The notes beneath the pieces are model-generated. The model was given only the letters and a program-made list of their open reading frames with translations, did not search any database and was not told where the DNA came from. Positions 44,448 to 52,387 of a DNA stretch of 63,163 nt are shown here, in pieces. The position numbers were made by a program, and so were the translations under genes. How positions within the stretch are numbered: the first letter of the stretch is position 1; each line of letters starts with the position of its first letter. Source of the stretch: a virus; IMG/VR virus record IMGVR_UViG_3300037264_003470, positions 1-63,163 of that record. One strand, 5' to 3'.

Positions 44448-45036
44448 TCCACGCATTAAAGTTAAGAATTTAGTAGATTTAATTGAACAGCCCGTTGTTA
44501 TAAGGTTGAAAAAATTTAATGAAGAAGGAACAGATAAATTTTCAGAAGACTTAAATAAAGCTCATGAGACAGGCCAGCCTGTTATTCCTATAGTCGTAGA
44601 CTCATACGGCGGGCAAGTTTATTCTGTTCTAGGCATGATTTCGGAAATTCAAAGTTGTCATTTGCCCGTCGCCACTATTGTTGAATCAAAAGCAATGTCT
44701 GCGGGCGCAATCCTGTTTGGTTTAGGCAATAATGGCTTGCGGTATATGGCCCCACATGCTACCCTAATGATTCATGAGGTTTCAAGCTTTCAATTTGGAA
44801 AAATTGAAGATTTAAAAGCAGATGTTGATGAAACAGATCGCCTCAACAGTTATATTTTTGAGATTCTAGCCAAAAATTGCGGTAAATCAAAGAACTATTT
44901 CATGGACATAATCCATGAAAAAGGTCATGCCGACTGGTATCTCACAGCCAAGGAAGCAAAAAAACATGATTTATGTAATCATATTCGGGTGCCGCAATTT
45001 AACGTTAAGATAGAGGTTGATTACAAATTTATTTAA
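44425..45036 (+). CDS. ClpP-like serine protease (S14 family)
   Basis: The 203-residue protein keeps the ClpP core: VVDSYGGQVYSVLGMISEIQ, the catalytic Ser92 in KAMSAGA, His117 in MIHEVSS, and DWYLTAKEAKKHDL, where the Asp (about 172) would complete the triad. It is a ClpP homologue or a prohead-protease-type S14 enzyme. It is not beside capsid genes, so ClpP mimicry or a specialised regulatory protease is also possible. Confidence 0.78.
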   Translation: MLKKIEVDPRIKVKNLVDLIEQPVVIRLKKFNEEGTDKFSEDLNKAHETGQPVIPIVVDSYGGQVYSVLGMISEIQSCHLPVATIVESKAMSAGAILFGLGNNGLRYMAPHATLMIHEVSSFQFGKIEDLKADVDETDRLNSYIFEILAKNCGKSKNYFMDIIHEKGHADWYLTAKEAKKHDLCNHIRVPQFNVKIEVDYKFI

Positions 45037-45045
45037 GGAATTACA

Positions 45046-45276
45046 ATGGAACTTGAATTTTGCACAACCGAAGAACTTGTTGATGAAATTTCCAAACGCA
45101 CAACCTTTGCAGGTATCGTTCTCCGCTCCCACAAAGAAGCAAAAAATTGCAGCGAGGTTACGATCCATCAGAATTGGGATATTACTTATTCCAGACTGTC
45201 CGCGCAACAGGTGGCCGATCTTTTGGAAGACGCAGTAGATCATTTCCGCCAGTTGGCCGAAGCCGATAACGAATAA
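45046..45276 (+). CDS. Small hypothetical protein
   Basis: The 76-residue acidic, helical protein has an SD (AAGGAATT) 9 bases after the ClpP-like stop. No family is recognised; it may be an adaptor for the preceding protease, by position only. Confidence 0.6.
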   Translation: MELEFCTTEELVDEISKRTTFAGIVLRSHKEAKNCSEVTIHQNWDITYSRLSAQQVADLLEDAVDHFRQLAEADNE

Positions 45277-45328
45277 TTTGCTTTGCCTGTTGATCTGTGA
45301 TATGCTTGTCAAAAAGCGGAGAATAAAG

Positions 45329-45568
45329 ATGCCGAAATATTATGTAGATGCTGGGGAGTTTCGCAAAATAATTGAAGAAAAGACCCCCACTAATGCAGCT
45401 ATAGAAGCCTTTAGAGCATTAGAAAACAATCCAGTGCGGACCTTAAGCAGCATTACTGTTGTAAGTGAACTTGGCTTTGACGCCAATAGCGAAGACGATT
45501 GGTGTATGTCAACAATGGAAATTCTAGAACAGAGCGACCAGTTGGGTCGGTATAAATCAGACTTGTAA
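45329..45568 (+). CDS. Small hypothetical protein
   Basis: The ATG at 45329 (MPKYYVDAG) has an SD (CGGAG); an upstream extension to 45278 lacks one. The 79-residue protein contains PVRTLSSITVVSELGFD, compatible with a small alpha/beta domain. The family is unknown. Confidence 0.55.
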   Translation: MPKYYVDAGEFRKIIEEKTPTNAAIEAFRALENNPVRTLSSITVVSELGFDANSEDDWCMSTMEILEQSDQLGRYKSDL

Positions 45569-45578
45569 AGGAGCTTCG

Positions 45579-45899
45579 ATGCGGTGCCCTAGAATGGATG
45601 AATTGCCAGTCGTATCCGATTGGCAAATGAAAATCTATTGCCCCAATTGTAAACATTACTCCACAGGACAGTGCAATAATCCCGCCCGCAAAAACGACAC
45701 TGACCTGTGCCCAATGACGAATGTTGAACCCGTAGAATATGCAGGTGAATTCAAACACAAAGTTCACCAGAAAGTTATAATTAAACCACAAAATGTGGAA
45801 GGTGAAATAGTAAATAGACAGTTATCATCAATTGGTGTTTTGTATGAAATAAAGACTGCTGATAATAGATTTTGGATTACTGAAAACCACCTGGAGTAG
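45579..45899 (+). CDS. Small protein with Cys-rich zinc-binding segment
   Basis: The 106-residue protein has CPNCKHYSTGQCNNPARKNDTDLCP (residues about 21-45), four cysteines that could bind zinc or an iron-sulfur cluster, followed by a beta-rich domain (YEIKTADNRFWIT). SD AAAGGAG. The family is unknown. Confidence 0.6.
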   Translation: MRCPRMDELPVVSDWQMKIYCPNCKHYSTGQCNNPARKNDTDLCPMTNVEPVEYAGEFKHKVHQKVIIKPQNVEGEIVNRQLSSIGVLYEIKTADNRFWITENHLE

Positions 45900-45902
45900 C
45901 TT

Positions 45903-46487
45903 ATGCCGATCTTTAGCGGGTTCGAGGGAGAAGAATTTCGATTCGATGGAATTCCAAATAAATATTTCAATCTTCTAACAGATGAGAACGTCCAGGTAAA
46001 CGCACACTTTAACTCGCATAAAAAAATAGGTGAAATCGGCATCAAAATCGGTAACTCAAAAATAAGATGGTCAGCACAGGATGGTAAAGCAGAAATCAAT
46101 GGTCAGAAACTTCATCATCGTTCTTATATCACTGTTGATAATCAAGCTTATCACTCTTTTGTCGAAATAAAATCTTTAATCGCAACAGCCATAAATGGTA
46201 ACACTCCTGTTAATAGCCTTTTTGTCAATGCAGTTAAATACTGTTTCAACATCGTTAGAAATAAAAATTGTAGCGTAGTGTTACCCTATTTTTTTAAGTT
46301 TGATGCCATTATATATAATGGAAATGTTCGACCACATGGTATAGTTGGACAAACAGCAGACTTCAATGGTGCCCCAAGAATTTCCAATGGAAACCAAGGA
46401 CAAGGCATTATTGAAGGAAATTCACTCGATTATGTGGTGAACGATATCTGGAGCAATAACTTCAGATATAATAAGTTTAAGGATTGA
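45903..46487 (+). CDS. vWFD/ITI-heavy-chain-like domain protein
   Basis: The 194-residue protein has the landmark features of a von Willebrand D / inter-alpha-trypsin-inhibitor heavy-chain C-terminal fold: NKYFNLLTDENVQVNAHF at the N-terminus, then IGEIGIKIG and a terminal PHGIVGQTADF. In animals and plants this fold is extracellular and protein- or matrix-binding. Its presence among small accessory genes is unexpected, and the function here is unknown. Confidence 0.5.
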   Translation: MPIFSGFEGEEFRFDGIPNKYFNLLTDENVQVNAHFNSHKKIGEIGIKIGNSKIRWSAQDGKAEINGQKLHHRSYITVDNQAYHSFVEIKSLIATAINGNTPVNSLFVNAVKYCFNIVRNKNCSVVLPYFFKFDAIIYNGNVRPHGIVGQTADFNGAPRISNGNQGQGIIEGNSLDYVVNDIWSNNFRYNKFKD

Positions 46488-46488
46488 A

Positions 46489-46665
46489 ATGGATGTTTAT
46501 TATGTAAAACCTAAAGACTTCGCCGCTTGCTCATTTGACAATGTAGATGAAGCTTTAGAAGAAGCAAAAATGCACTTAGTTGATGGTGTTAAAGAAGTTA
46601 AGATCATTCTAAAGGAAATGACTCAAGAAGAATATGACTCTCTTCCTGAATTTGAGGGCTATTAA
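46489..46665 (+). CDS. Very small acidic protein
   Basis: A 58-residue ORF. It begins MDVYYVKPKDF and ends EFEGY, with acidic, helical character. It is preceded by AAGGATTGAA and follows the previous gene by one base, and the next gene's ATG begins immediately after its stop. The compact arrangement supports that it is real. Confidence 0.55.
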   Translation: MDVYYVKPKDFAACSFDNVDEALEEAKMHLVDGVKEVKIILKEMTQEEYDSLPEFEGY

Positions 46666-46908
46666 ATGGATATTGACACTATTCCTATTGACCGTGATAT
46701 GGCTCATGTTATTCTTGGCGCATTCAGCGTTGCAGAACACGAAGCTATGTCTAGCCTTGTTTCTACCACTGACGAAAATGGAATCCACGGCAGACCAGAA
46801 GGTAAAGCCTACGCTGAAGCAGAACTAAGAGTGCTAAGGGTTATTACCAAACTTTATCCTGATGTAGCTAAGCAATATTTTGATCTAAATAAACAGCCAA
46901 AGCTATAA
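46666..46908 (+). CDS. Small hypothetical protein
   Basis: The 80-residue protein is helical and acidic. Its ATG directly follows the stop of the previous small gene (no gap). Function unknown. Confidence 0.55.
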   Translation: MDIDTIPIDRDMAHVILGAFSVAEHEAMSSLVSTTDENGIHGRPEGKAYAEAELRVLRVITKLYPDVAKQYFDLNKQPKL

Positions 46909-46996
46909 ATAATGCATGGCTTTTTATTGTCCCAAGGACATTTCATTACCCCCACCGTAGGACATTGGCAAGCTCAGAAAAGTGGTAATTTTAATG

Positions 46997-47026
46997 TTGA
47001 CTCCAGCTATTGGGGATCGTTAATAT
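46997..47026 (+). promoter_or_regulatory. Sigma70-like promoter for a possibly leaderless transcript
   Basis: -35 TTGACT (46997-47002), 18-base spacer, -10 TAATAT (47021-47026). The ATG of the next gene is only 7 bases after the -10, so the transcript would start at or next to the start codon. Confidence 0.45.
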
Positions 47027-47032
47027 ACCTAT

Positions 47033-47236
47033 ATGCGTAAATTCTGGCAGGACGTGAAAAGAACCCTCAAACTTTACTTGACCGTTCTTGTCCCAGGCAC
47101 AGCTATCGCAGTAGTTGTTGGCCTAGCCACTGACGAAGAAATCGGGAATATAACTGCTGTAATCGCAGGTATTATTGGTGGACTATATATTGTCTACTAT
47201 GAACATAAACATGATGTTTGGAGAAGGAATAAATGA
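47033..47236 (+). CDS. Small membrane protein
   Basis: The 67-residue protein has two predicted transmembrane helices (LKLYLTVLVPGTAIAVVVGLA and ITAVIAGIIGGLYIVYY) with basic ends. No SD is seen. It overlaps the next gene by 4 bases. It could be a holin-type or membrane-modifying protein. Confidence 0.6.
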   Translation: MRKFWQDVKRTLKLYLTVLVPGTAIAVVVGLATDEEIGNITAVIAGIIGGLYIVYYEHKHDVWRRNK

Positions 47237-47487
47237 ACACAGAACCAAGAGAACCATACGTTAAAGGACAATTGATCGTCTGGTTCGTTAAAGATAAAGA
47301 GATTGATAAAAATACCATCCAAGAAATTTGTGATAATTGCGGTGTTGAAATGATAGACTTTCATAATGACCGCTGCCGCGTTAAATTCGATGAAAAAGAT
47401 GTTGATGCTGTTATGGAAAAATTATATGGCTGGCCAGAATATATCAAAAATACTAGCCGTAATTACTACGTTTATTTGCGTGGGTAA
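47233..47487 (+). CDS. Small hypothetical protein
   Basis: The 84-residue protein is alpha/beta in pattern, with CDNCGVEMIDFHNDRC as possible metal ligands. It is tightly coupled to the upstream membrane protein gene. No family recognised. Confidence 0.55.
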   Translation: MNTEPREPYVKGQLIVWFVKDKEIDKNTIQEICDNCGVEMIDFHNDRCRVKFDEKDVDAVMEKLYGWPEYIKNTSRNYYVYLRG

Positions 47488-47490
47488 CAT

Positions 47491-47655
47491 ATGAATGATC
47501 TATGGGATAAATTGACTAATAATGTCATCACCAGTGTCGTTTTCATGCTCTGTGCAACCATTTTGGGTTGTGCTTTAATCTTTGGCGCTTATTCATGCAT
47601 TAACGCCGAATATCAATACAACCTCAAAAGGATTGAATTGATTAAACCAAGATGA
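47491..47655 (+). CDS. 54-residue single-TM protein
   Basis: The 54-residue protein has one hydrophobic helix (VITSVVFMLCATILGCALIF) and a basic tail. It lies between two other membrane-protein genes and overlaps the next by 4 bases. Confidence 0.5.
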   Translation: MNDLWDKLTNNVITSVVFMLCATILGCALIFGAYSCINAEYQYNLKRIELIKPR

Positions 47656-48071
47656 CCAATAAAGAACACTACGGCGATTACAAGTGGATTAAAGTCAAGC
47701 GATATACTATGGATGAATCCAAGTCCTGGGAAGATCGCTATAAAGACTTAGATAATCACCACTTAAAGGAAACTACTTTCCTTATTAGTGAAATTAGAGC
47801 GTTGGCGGAAAGATTGGACGAAACCGAAAAAGTAGAAACTGAACGTAAAAGAAAAGAAAAACTTGGCGAATATTTTAGATCGTTCATGATTTTTTGGTTT
47901 GGCTTCGCCATGCTCCCAGCACTAACCATAGATTTTTTTATGGACAAAAAAACTCAATTTCTCTACCATGATTGGATATTCGGTGGTATGATCCTATTTG
48001 GATTGGTCATGTCCTCTTTGTTAACCTACTGTAAATACAGGAAAGACAACAATGGCGCTAACACAAATTGA
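47652..48071 (+). CDS. Two-TM membrane protein with coiled coil
   Basis: The 139-residue protein has an N-terminal coiled-coil-like region and two transmembrane helices (FRSFMIFWFGFAMLPALTI and WIFGGMILFGLVMSSLLTY). It overlaps the following gene by 20 bases. The four-gene membrane block 47033-48071 may act together; role unknown. Confidence 0.55.
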   Translation: MTNKEHYGDYKWIKVKRYTMDESKSWEDRYKDLDNHHLKETTFLISEIRALAERLDETEKVETERKRKEKLGEYFRSFMIFWFGFAMLPALTIDFFMDKKTQFLYHDWIFGGMILFGLVMSSLLTYCKYRKDNNGANTN

Positions 48072-48372
48072 CAAAGAAGTTGTAACCTTCTTGAAGACCT
48101 TGGGTTCTGGCCCTAACAAGATTGCAGAAAATCTTACTGAATTGAAAATCAAAGGCGTGGCGGGCGATGACAGCCAATGCCCAATCGCCAAAGCCATCAG
48201 AAAACAATTCAAGAACTTGAAAGGGCTTTCCGTAACCGCAGAGGTGGAATTCACCTATAAAGGTGAAAATCATTTCGTTACCTACCCAGCAGCAGTTGGT
48301 AAGTTTATCGAAAAGTTTGACAAGGGTGATTATCCAGCACTTGCTACAAAACAAAGTTTAGCAGCAATCTAA
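48052..48372 (+). CDS. Small hypothetical protein
   Basis: The 106-residue protein contains VAGDDSQCPIAKAIRKQF, which could be a small alpha/beta fold with a Cys near a surface helix. It sits in an operon of small proteins. No known family is recognised. Confidence 0.55.
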   Translation: MALTQIDKEVVTFLKTLGSGPNKIAENLTELKIKGVAGDDSQCPIAKAIRKQFKNLKGLSVTAEVEFTYKGENHFVTYPAAVGKFIEKFDKGDYPALATKQSLAAI

Positions 48373-48602
48373 TGGCAAAAACAAAAATCCCTGAAGGCTT
48401 TCAGGAATGGTGGGACAACTATAAACATAAAGTCCCAAGCCCAAAAAGAAACTCTGTCAAACATTGGGCGCTCCTCGGATGGAGCGCCCATGTTGATTAT
48501 GAAGAACAACTAGATTTACAAAGCAAAGAATTTGATAAGAAAATACTAGAAGAATACCAAAAAGCAGGCTGTCCCCCTGGCTGGTGGGGCGAGTGTTCAT
48601 AG
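48372..48602 (+). CDS. Small hypothetical protein
   Basis: The 76-residue basic, Trp-rich protein (five Trp) starts one base within the previous stop. A hairpin-forming inverted repeat, GGGCGCTCC/GGAGCGCCC, lies within the gene at 48468-48490. Function unknown. Confidence 0.5.
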   Translation: MAKTKIPEGFQEWWDNYKHKVPSPKRNSVKHWALLGWSAHVDYEEQLDLQSKEFDKKILEEYQKAGCPPGWWGECS

Positions 48603-48610
48603 GAGAAATC

Positions 48611-48958
48611 ATGCTCACGATCATCCATTGCGATCAATGTAACAAGTCTGGTATGTTTGACTTTGAACTTAAATTCCATATCGAAAGCCATTTGTGCGAA
48701 AAGTGCCACCACCATGAAATGGAAAACTGGACGTTCTACTTCTGTAATATAGAATGCCTAATGGCCTGGATAAAGAAAATAGAACTAGAAGAAAAAGGTC
48801 TGCATTGCCGCAATTGTAAAGATATGCACGGAAAATCCACAGGCTTCCGCTGGGGCTTTGAAGCCAATGGTATCTGTACCACCTGTAATGGCACCAAAAG
48901 AGTCAAAGCCCATCGACTGCAAGAATGGGAACATAGACTTACTTCGGCGGAAGCTTAG
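48611..48958 (+). CDS. Multi-zinc-ribbon protein
   Basis: The ATG at 48611 has an SD (AGGAG). The 115-residue protein has five CxxC-like pairs (CDQC, CEKC, CNIEC, CRNC, CTTC), which could form two or three zinc ribbons. These often mediate nucleic-acid or protein binding. It is convergent with, and overlaps by 20 bases, the 73-residue CTS-like gene. Confidence 0.6.
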   Translation: MLTIIHCDQCNKSGMFDFELKFHIESHLCEKCHHHEMENWTFYFCNIECLMAWIKKIELEEKGLHCRNCKDMHGKSTGFRWGFEANGICTTCNGTKRVKAHRLQEWEHRLTSAEA

Positions 48959-49160
48959 AGTCTTTTCCGTGCTTCTTTTCATGTTTGTTACGCTTTACAA
49001 TAGCATCCTTTATTGCAGGTGGTGCAGTAGAATAACTATTAATCGCCGCATCAGGAATACTCGGTCCTTTACCTATGTCAATGCCAGCAGCAGCCCGTCT
49101 TGCTCTTTTAGCAGCCGTTGATTCTTTAAACTTTATCCAATCCGAAAATAACTGTATCAT
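48939..49160 (-). CDS. Small basic protein with CTS-like N-terminus
   Basis: The 73-residue protein begins MIQLFSDWIKFKESTAAKRARRAAAG, with the CTS-like pattern (LFSDWI) followed by a basic helix. The remainder is basic, Lys-rich and apparently disordered: a candidate DNA-binding internal protein. It overlaps the methyltransferase start region by 4 bases. Confidence 0.6.
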   Translation of the reverse strand: MIQLFSDWIKFKESTAAKRARRAAAGIDIGKGPSIPDAAINSYSTAPPAIKDAIVKRNKHEKKHGKDSKLPPK

Positions 49161-49885
49161 GCATTATTTATCCTTTCTTTCGCTTTTTCAAACATAGATT
49201 TATCAATTTCCATACCTATAAATCTTCTCTTTAAGTTCTTACAAGCCACACCCGTTGATCCAGACCCCATAACATTATCTAAAACCAAATCATTCTCATT
49301 CGAATATGTTTTAATTAAATACTCTAATAATGGCACAGGCTTCTGCGTCGAATGTATCCTCTTCTTCTGCGGGTCGCGGGCATACCTAAGTGTGTTCTTT
49401 GGATAAGCGTGCGTGTAAGATACATAAGTATATTCTGGCTTATCAAAACTCTTAACTTCATTTACCAATTCGCTTTTTAAATGTGGAAGCTTGTGCTTAT
49501 AAGGCTTGTCAAGCTCTACCATCTGTGGATTGTAAGTCGGCCTCTTACTATAAAATACACAAATTTCTTCAATAACCCGCAATGGCTGATGCTTTGAATT
49601 CAAAAAACCTGTTCCCTTCTCCTTCTCCCAATACCAACAATACTTGAATTCATCCAGATTACTCATGATTAAGTACGATGTAAAAGGCTGCGATGCAAAT
49701 AATAACACCGTTCCATTAGCCTTTAGTATACGCTTGTACTCAACCCACAATTTGCCTAAATCAAAACTTTTGTCCCACCGTGCAGGCGTTATACCATATG
49801 GAAGATCAGCTATAACCAAGTCTACAGATTTTTCTGAAATCTGCGGCATAAACTCAAAACAATCGCCTAAGTGTAAACCCATCAT
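49157..49885 (-). CDS. DNA methyltransferase (N4/N6, beta class)
   Basis: The start at MMGLHLGDCFEF (49885) is chosen because the family begins there; the frame is open 90 bases further. The 242-residue protein has LGDCFEFMPQISEKSVDLVIADLPYG (motif IV as DLPY) and, near the C-terminus, HSTQKPVPLLEYLI and DNVMGSGSTGVAC (motif I), the order of a beta-class amino methyltransferase. It could protect phage DNA from host restriction. Confidence 0.82.
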   Translation of the reverse strand: MMGLHLGDCFEFMPQISEKSVDLVIADLPYGITPARWDKSFDLGKLWVEYKRILKANGTVLLFASQPFTSYLIMSNLDEFKYCWYWEKEKGTGFLNSKHQPLRVIEEICVFYSKRPTYNPQMVELDKPYKHKLPHLKSELVNEVKSFDKPEYTYVSYTHAYPKNTLRYARDPQKKRIHSTQKPVPLLEYLIKTYSNENDLVLDNVMGSGSTGVACKNLKRRFIGMEIDKSMFEKAKERINNA

Positions 49886-49999
49886 GAACTTAGATGAGTA
49901 ACCACAATGCAATAAACCCACCAAACATGACGTTCTTTGAAAATACAGCATTTGCAACTGCTTGATGCTAAACAACTTACGTCAAAACTTAAAAAGAAT

Positions 50000-50027
50000 T
50001 TGACAATGGACATTTGCGGAGTATTAT
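50000..50027 (+). promoter_or_regulatory. Strong sigma70-type promoter
   Basis: Perfect -35 TTGACA (50000-50005), 16-base spacer, -10 TATTAT (50022-50027). It drives the helicase-like gene at 50078 and is the clearest host-type promoter in the AT-rich part. Confidence 0.65.
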
Positions 50028-50077
50028 AAGGGTAGACGTTTTGAACACTGCCATCAACAATTTCCAGAGACTAACTC

Positions 50078-52387
50078 ATGACTGCTGTATTGAAGCTCCG
50101 TGATGAGACGGGGCTAAAACTGCCTACAGGCCAATTTCTCACGCCGCCTAAAATTGATTGTTCTGTCTATAAAGAACACATCAAGGTTGTTGTAAACGAT
50201 TTTAACAAAAGCCTACATGTTGCTGGCTTCAAGGATGTTCTCTTTGAGTGTGATGAAATTCTAGCTTGCAGTGATCGTCAGCTAGCGAGCAATGATGCAA
50301 TCTGCCGTTTCATCAGCGGTCAATGCAACGGTAAAATTTGGGAAAACACCATCCTTAACTGCGTTGATACCCTCAAGATCGTGCGGGATTGCGCAGGTAA
50401 ATCCATCGTTTTCCACAGTCCTATGTTGTCGGGCAAGACTACTTATAGCCATGCCCTGCAACTTATGCTCCTGCCAGTCATTCATTTCATCCGTGACGTG
50501 CCTTATTGGGGTATCCGCCTGGTTCCCAATAAGTGCGGTCTTGAAGATCAATCGCTAGCTGACTATAAGAAGTTTTGCCAGCTTTATGATGGCCTTCATA
50601 TTCGTATGGGCAGCACAATTCTCACGCTCCGCGAATATCAGGTCAAAATGAGCGGTTACTTCGATTTGAATAATTTTGCTGAATGTGAAGATTTGTTCGT
50701 CAAGCGAATCAACAAAAATTCCAGAGAAGAAATTTTCAAAATTCTTGAACGAGTTTATCAGAAACAAGGTAATGGTCTGTTCATTGTAGATGAACCAGAC
50801 TATGGTAGCAAGTTTGAATCTGAACTTCATAAGATTTTAAACTTGAGCAAAGATTTGCATGACCGTCATAAGGGCGATATGCTTATCGGCACCACTGCCA
50901 CAGAAAAAGAACTATCAAACGAAGAACATATTGTTCACCAGAAGGGAAACCTGTACGCTTCGTACTGCGGTCCTAACTGCACGGGCGGCGATTATATCGA
51001 CCCTGATTTCCCTGATCTGCCGTCGCCCGAAATCTATAACCACGCTGACTTTTCCCAAGAAATGGGCCTATCAGGGGATTTGGCCTATGTCTGGCCAAGC
51101 TATTACGAAGATTCTGTCAGGTTTGAGAAACATTTGAAACGGCAAGAAAAATGCGAAGAAACTGGCCGTAGTGAACCGCCCCACGATATTTGGCTTCCCA
51201 CTACCAGCCATGACGAATATCAAGAACTTTGTGAATCTGCCATTATCGAGTACCTAGAAACCGTTCTAATTAAGAATAACTATAAGGGAATGCCTGGTGC
51301 TGCAATCCGCTTTGTAAACTCCAATACATCAATGCAAGCTTTTGCCGAAATTCTAAAGAAGGCTTTACCCGAAGTCCAAATTCTTGAGTATAACGATGGA
51401 CGTAATAAGGTGTCTTTTGAAACATTCCTGAAACGACACCGTAATGAACAATCCTATTTTGCCATCCTGGTAACTGGTAGCTTCCGCATGGGCGATTATG
51501 TCTCTCCTAATACCATCGGCTATTGGTTGGAATTTGCTGAGTCTGTAACCATGCGAGCAATTCTTCAAGGCTTCTACGGTCGATGCTGCGGTGCCAATAA
51601 AGGAAATCCGCCTGCGGCCTGGGTCGCCAAAGACAGAACAGCTAACGCCTTGCAGGTTTATATTGACTCTAAAGGAAAAATTAACCTTCTGAAATTCTGT
51701 GAACGAACAGAGGTCGCAGATAATGACCCTCGATCTTTCGTCGTCTATAATGATACCATATGCCCCACCTGCAAAAAATTCCTTAACTTGCTTGAACATC
51801 ACGCTGTAAGCAAGTTGGGGAATGGCTTTTACAGAGATAAATTCAGGGGCGGCGGTATGAATGTAGAGAACGAATATGAGGAGTTTAAGAAGCACGTTGC
51901 CCAATATCATAACCGCCGCCTACTCGGTGTGCGGGAAACTGTACGGGAAACCATTGGTGACAAAATCATGAATTGTGGCATGAAAAAGCACGGTGATCTA
52001 CCGTTCTTTAGCTGCTACAAACTAACCAGCAAAGCCGACCAACGTGGTACAGCCAATGATCGAACCGACCGCTTGGTTGACCCACGCGGCGCAAATGTAA
52101 CCAAAGTTAATGAAATTCTCTTTAGCTTGCTGTGGCTAAAGAAGGATAATAAGCGGAAAACCGTTGCTGTAGATAACGCTAAATTCCGCTGTGTGCCTAA
52201 AGGTGCTGATAAGAAAGAACAAGCCAAAGTGAGTAGTTCCTTTATCATGTTTTCCGCTGAGCGGCGCGGCGTACAAGACGCTCAGAACGGAATAAAACCC
52301 AAAGATAATCCCTATGACTCAGCAAAATACCCGCAACAAAATCAAGAATGGCTCCAAGGTTATAACTCCGTTGCAATGGCACGATAG
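50078..52387 (+). CDS. SF2 helicase-like protein with RMF-like C-terminus
   Basis: The 769-residue protein has helicase-like motifs: Walker A-type SGKT (about 118-121), DEPD box (about 238-241), TAT motif (about 273-275) and a GRCCG segment near 520 in the place of motif VI. A CPTC...HH region near 560 could bind zinc. The last 45 residues (RRGVQDAQNG, NPYDSAKYP, NQEWLQGYNSVAMA) match the pattern of ribosome modulation factor (RMF): A-x2-R-G, N-P-Y, W-x2-G. A link to ribosomes, or a common RNA-binding module, is possible. The upstream promoter is strong; the SD is weak. Confidence 0.72.
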   Translation: MTAVLKLRDETGLKLPTGQFLTPPKIDCSVYKEHIKVVVNDFNKSLHVAGFKDVLFECDEILACSDRQLASNDAICRFISGQCNGKIWENTILNCVDTLKIVRDCAGKSIVFHSPMLSGKTTYSHALQLMLLPVIHFIRDVPYWGIRLVPNKCGLEDQSLADYKKFCQLYDGLHIRMGSTILTLREYQVKMSGYFDLNNFAECEDLFVKRINKNSREEIFKILERVYQKQGNGLFIVDEPDYGSKFESELHKILNLSKDLHDRHKGDMLIGTTATEKELSNEEHIVHQKGNLYASYCGPNCTGGDYIDPDFPDLPSPEIYNHADFSQEMGLSGDLAYVWPSYYEDSVRFEKHLKRQEKCEETGRSEPPHDIWLPTTSHDEYQELCESAIIEYLETVLIKNNYKGMPGAAIRFVNSNTSMQAFAEILKKALPEVQILEYNDGRNKVSFETFLKRHRNEQSYFAILVTGSFRMGDYVSPNTIGYWLEFAESVTMRAILQGFYGRCCGANKGNPPAAWVAKDRTANALQVYIDSKGKINLLKFCERTEVADNDPRSFVVYNDTICPTCKKFLNLLEHHAVSKLGNGFYRDKFRGGGMNVENEYEEFKKHVAQYHNRRLLGVRETVRETIGDKIMNCGMKKHGDLPFFSCYKLTSKADQRGTANDRTDRLVDPRGANVTKVNEILFSLLWLKKDNKRKTVAVDNAKFRCVPKGADKKEQAKVSSSFIMFSAERRGVQDAQNGIKPKDNPYDSAKYPQQNQEWLQGYNSVAMAR

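Noticed and set aside
44425-45036. Proof that this ClpP-like protein is the prohead protease
   Set aside because: There is no capsid neighbour and no cleavage-site evidence in the window.
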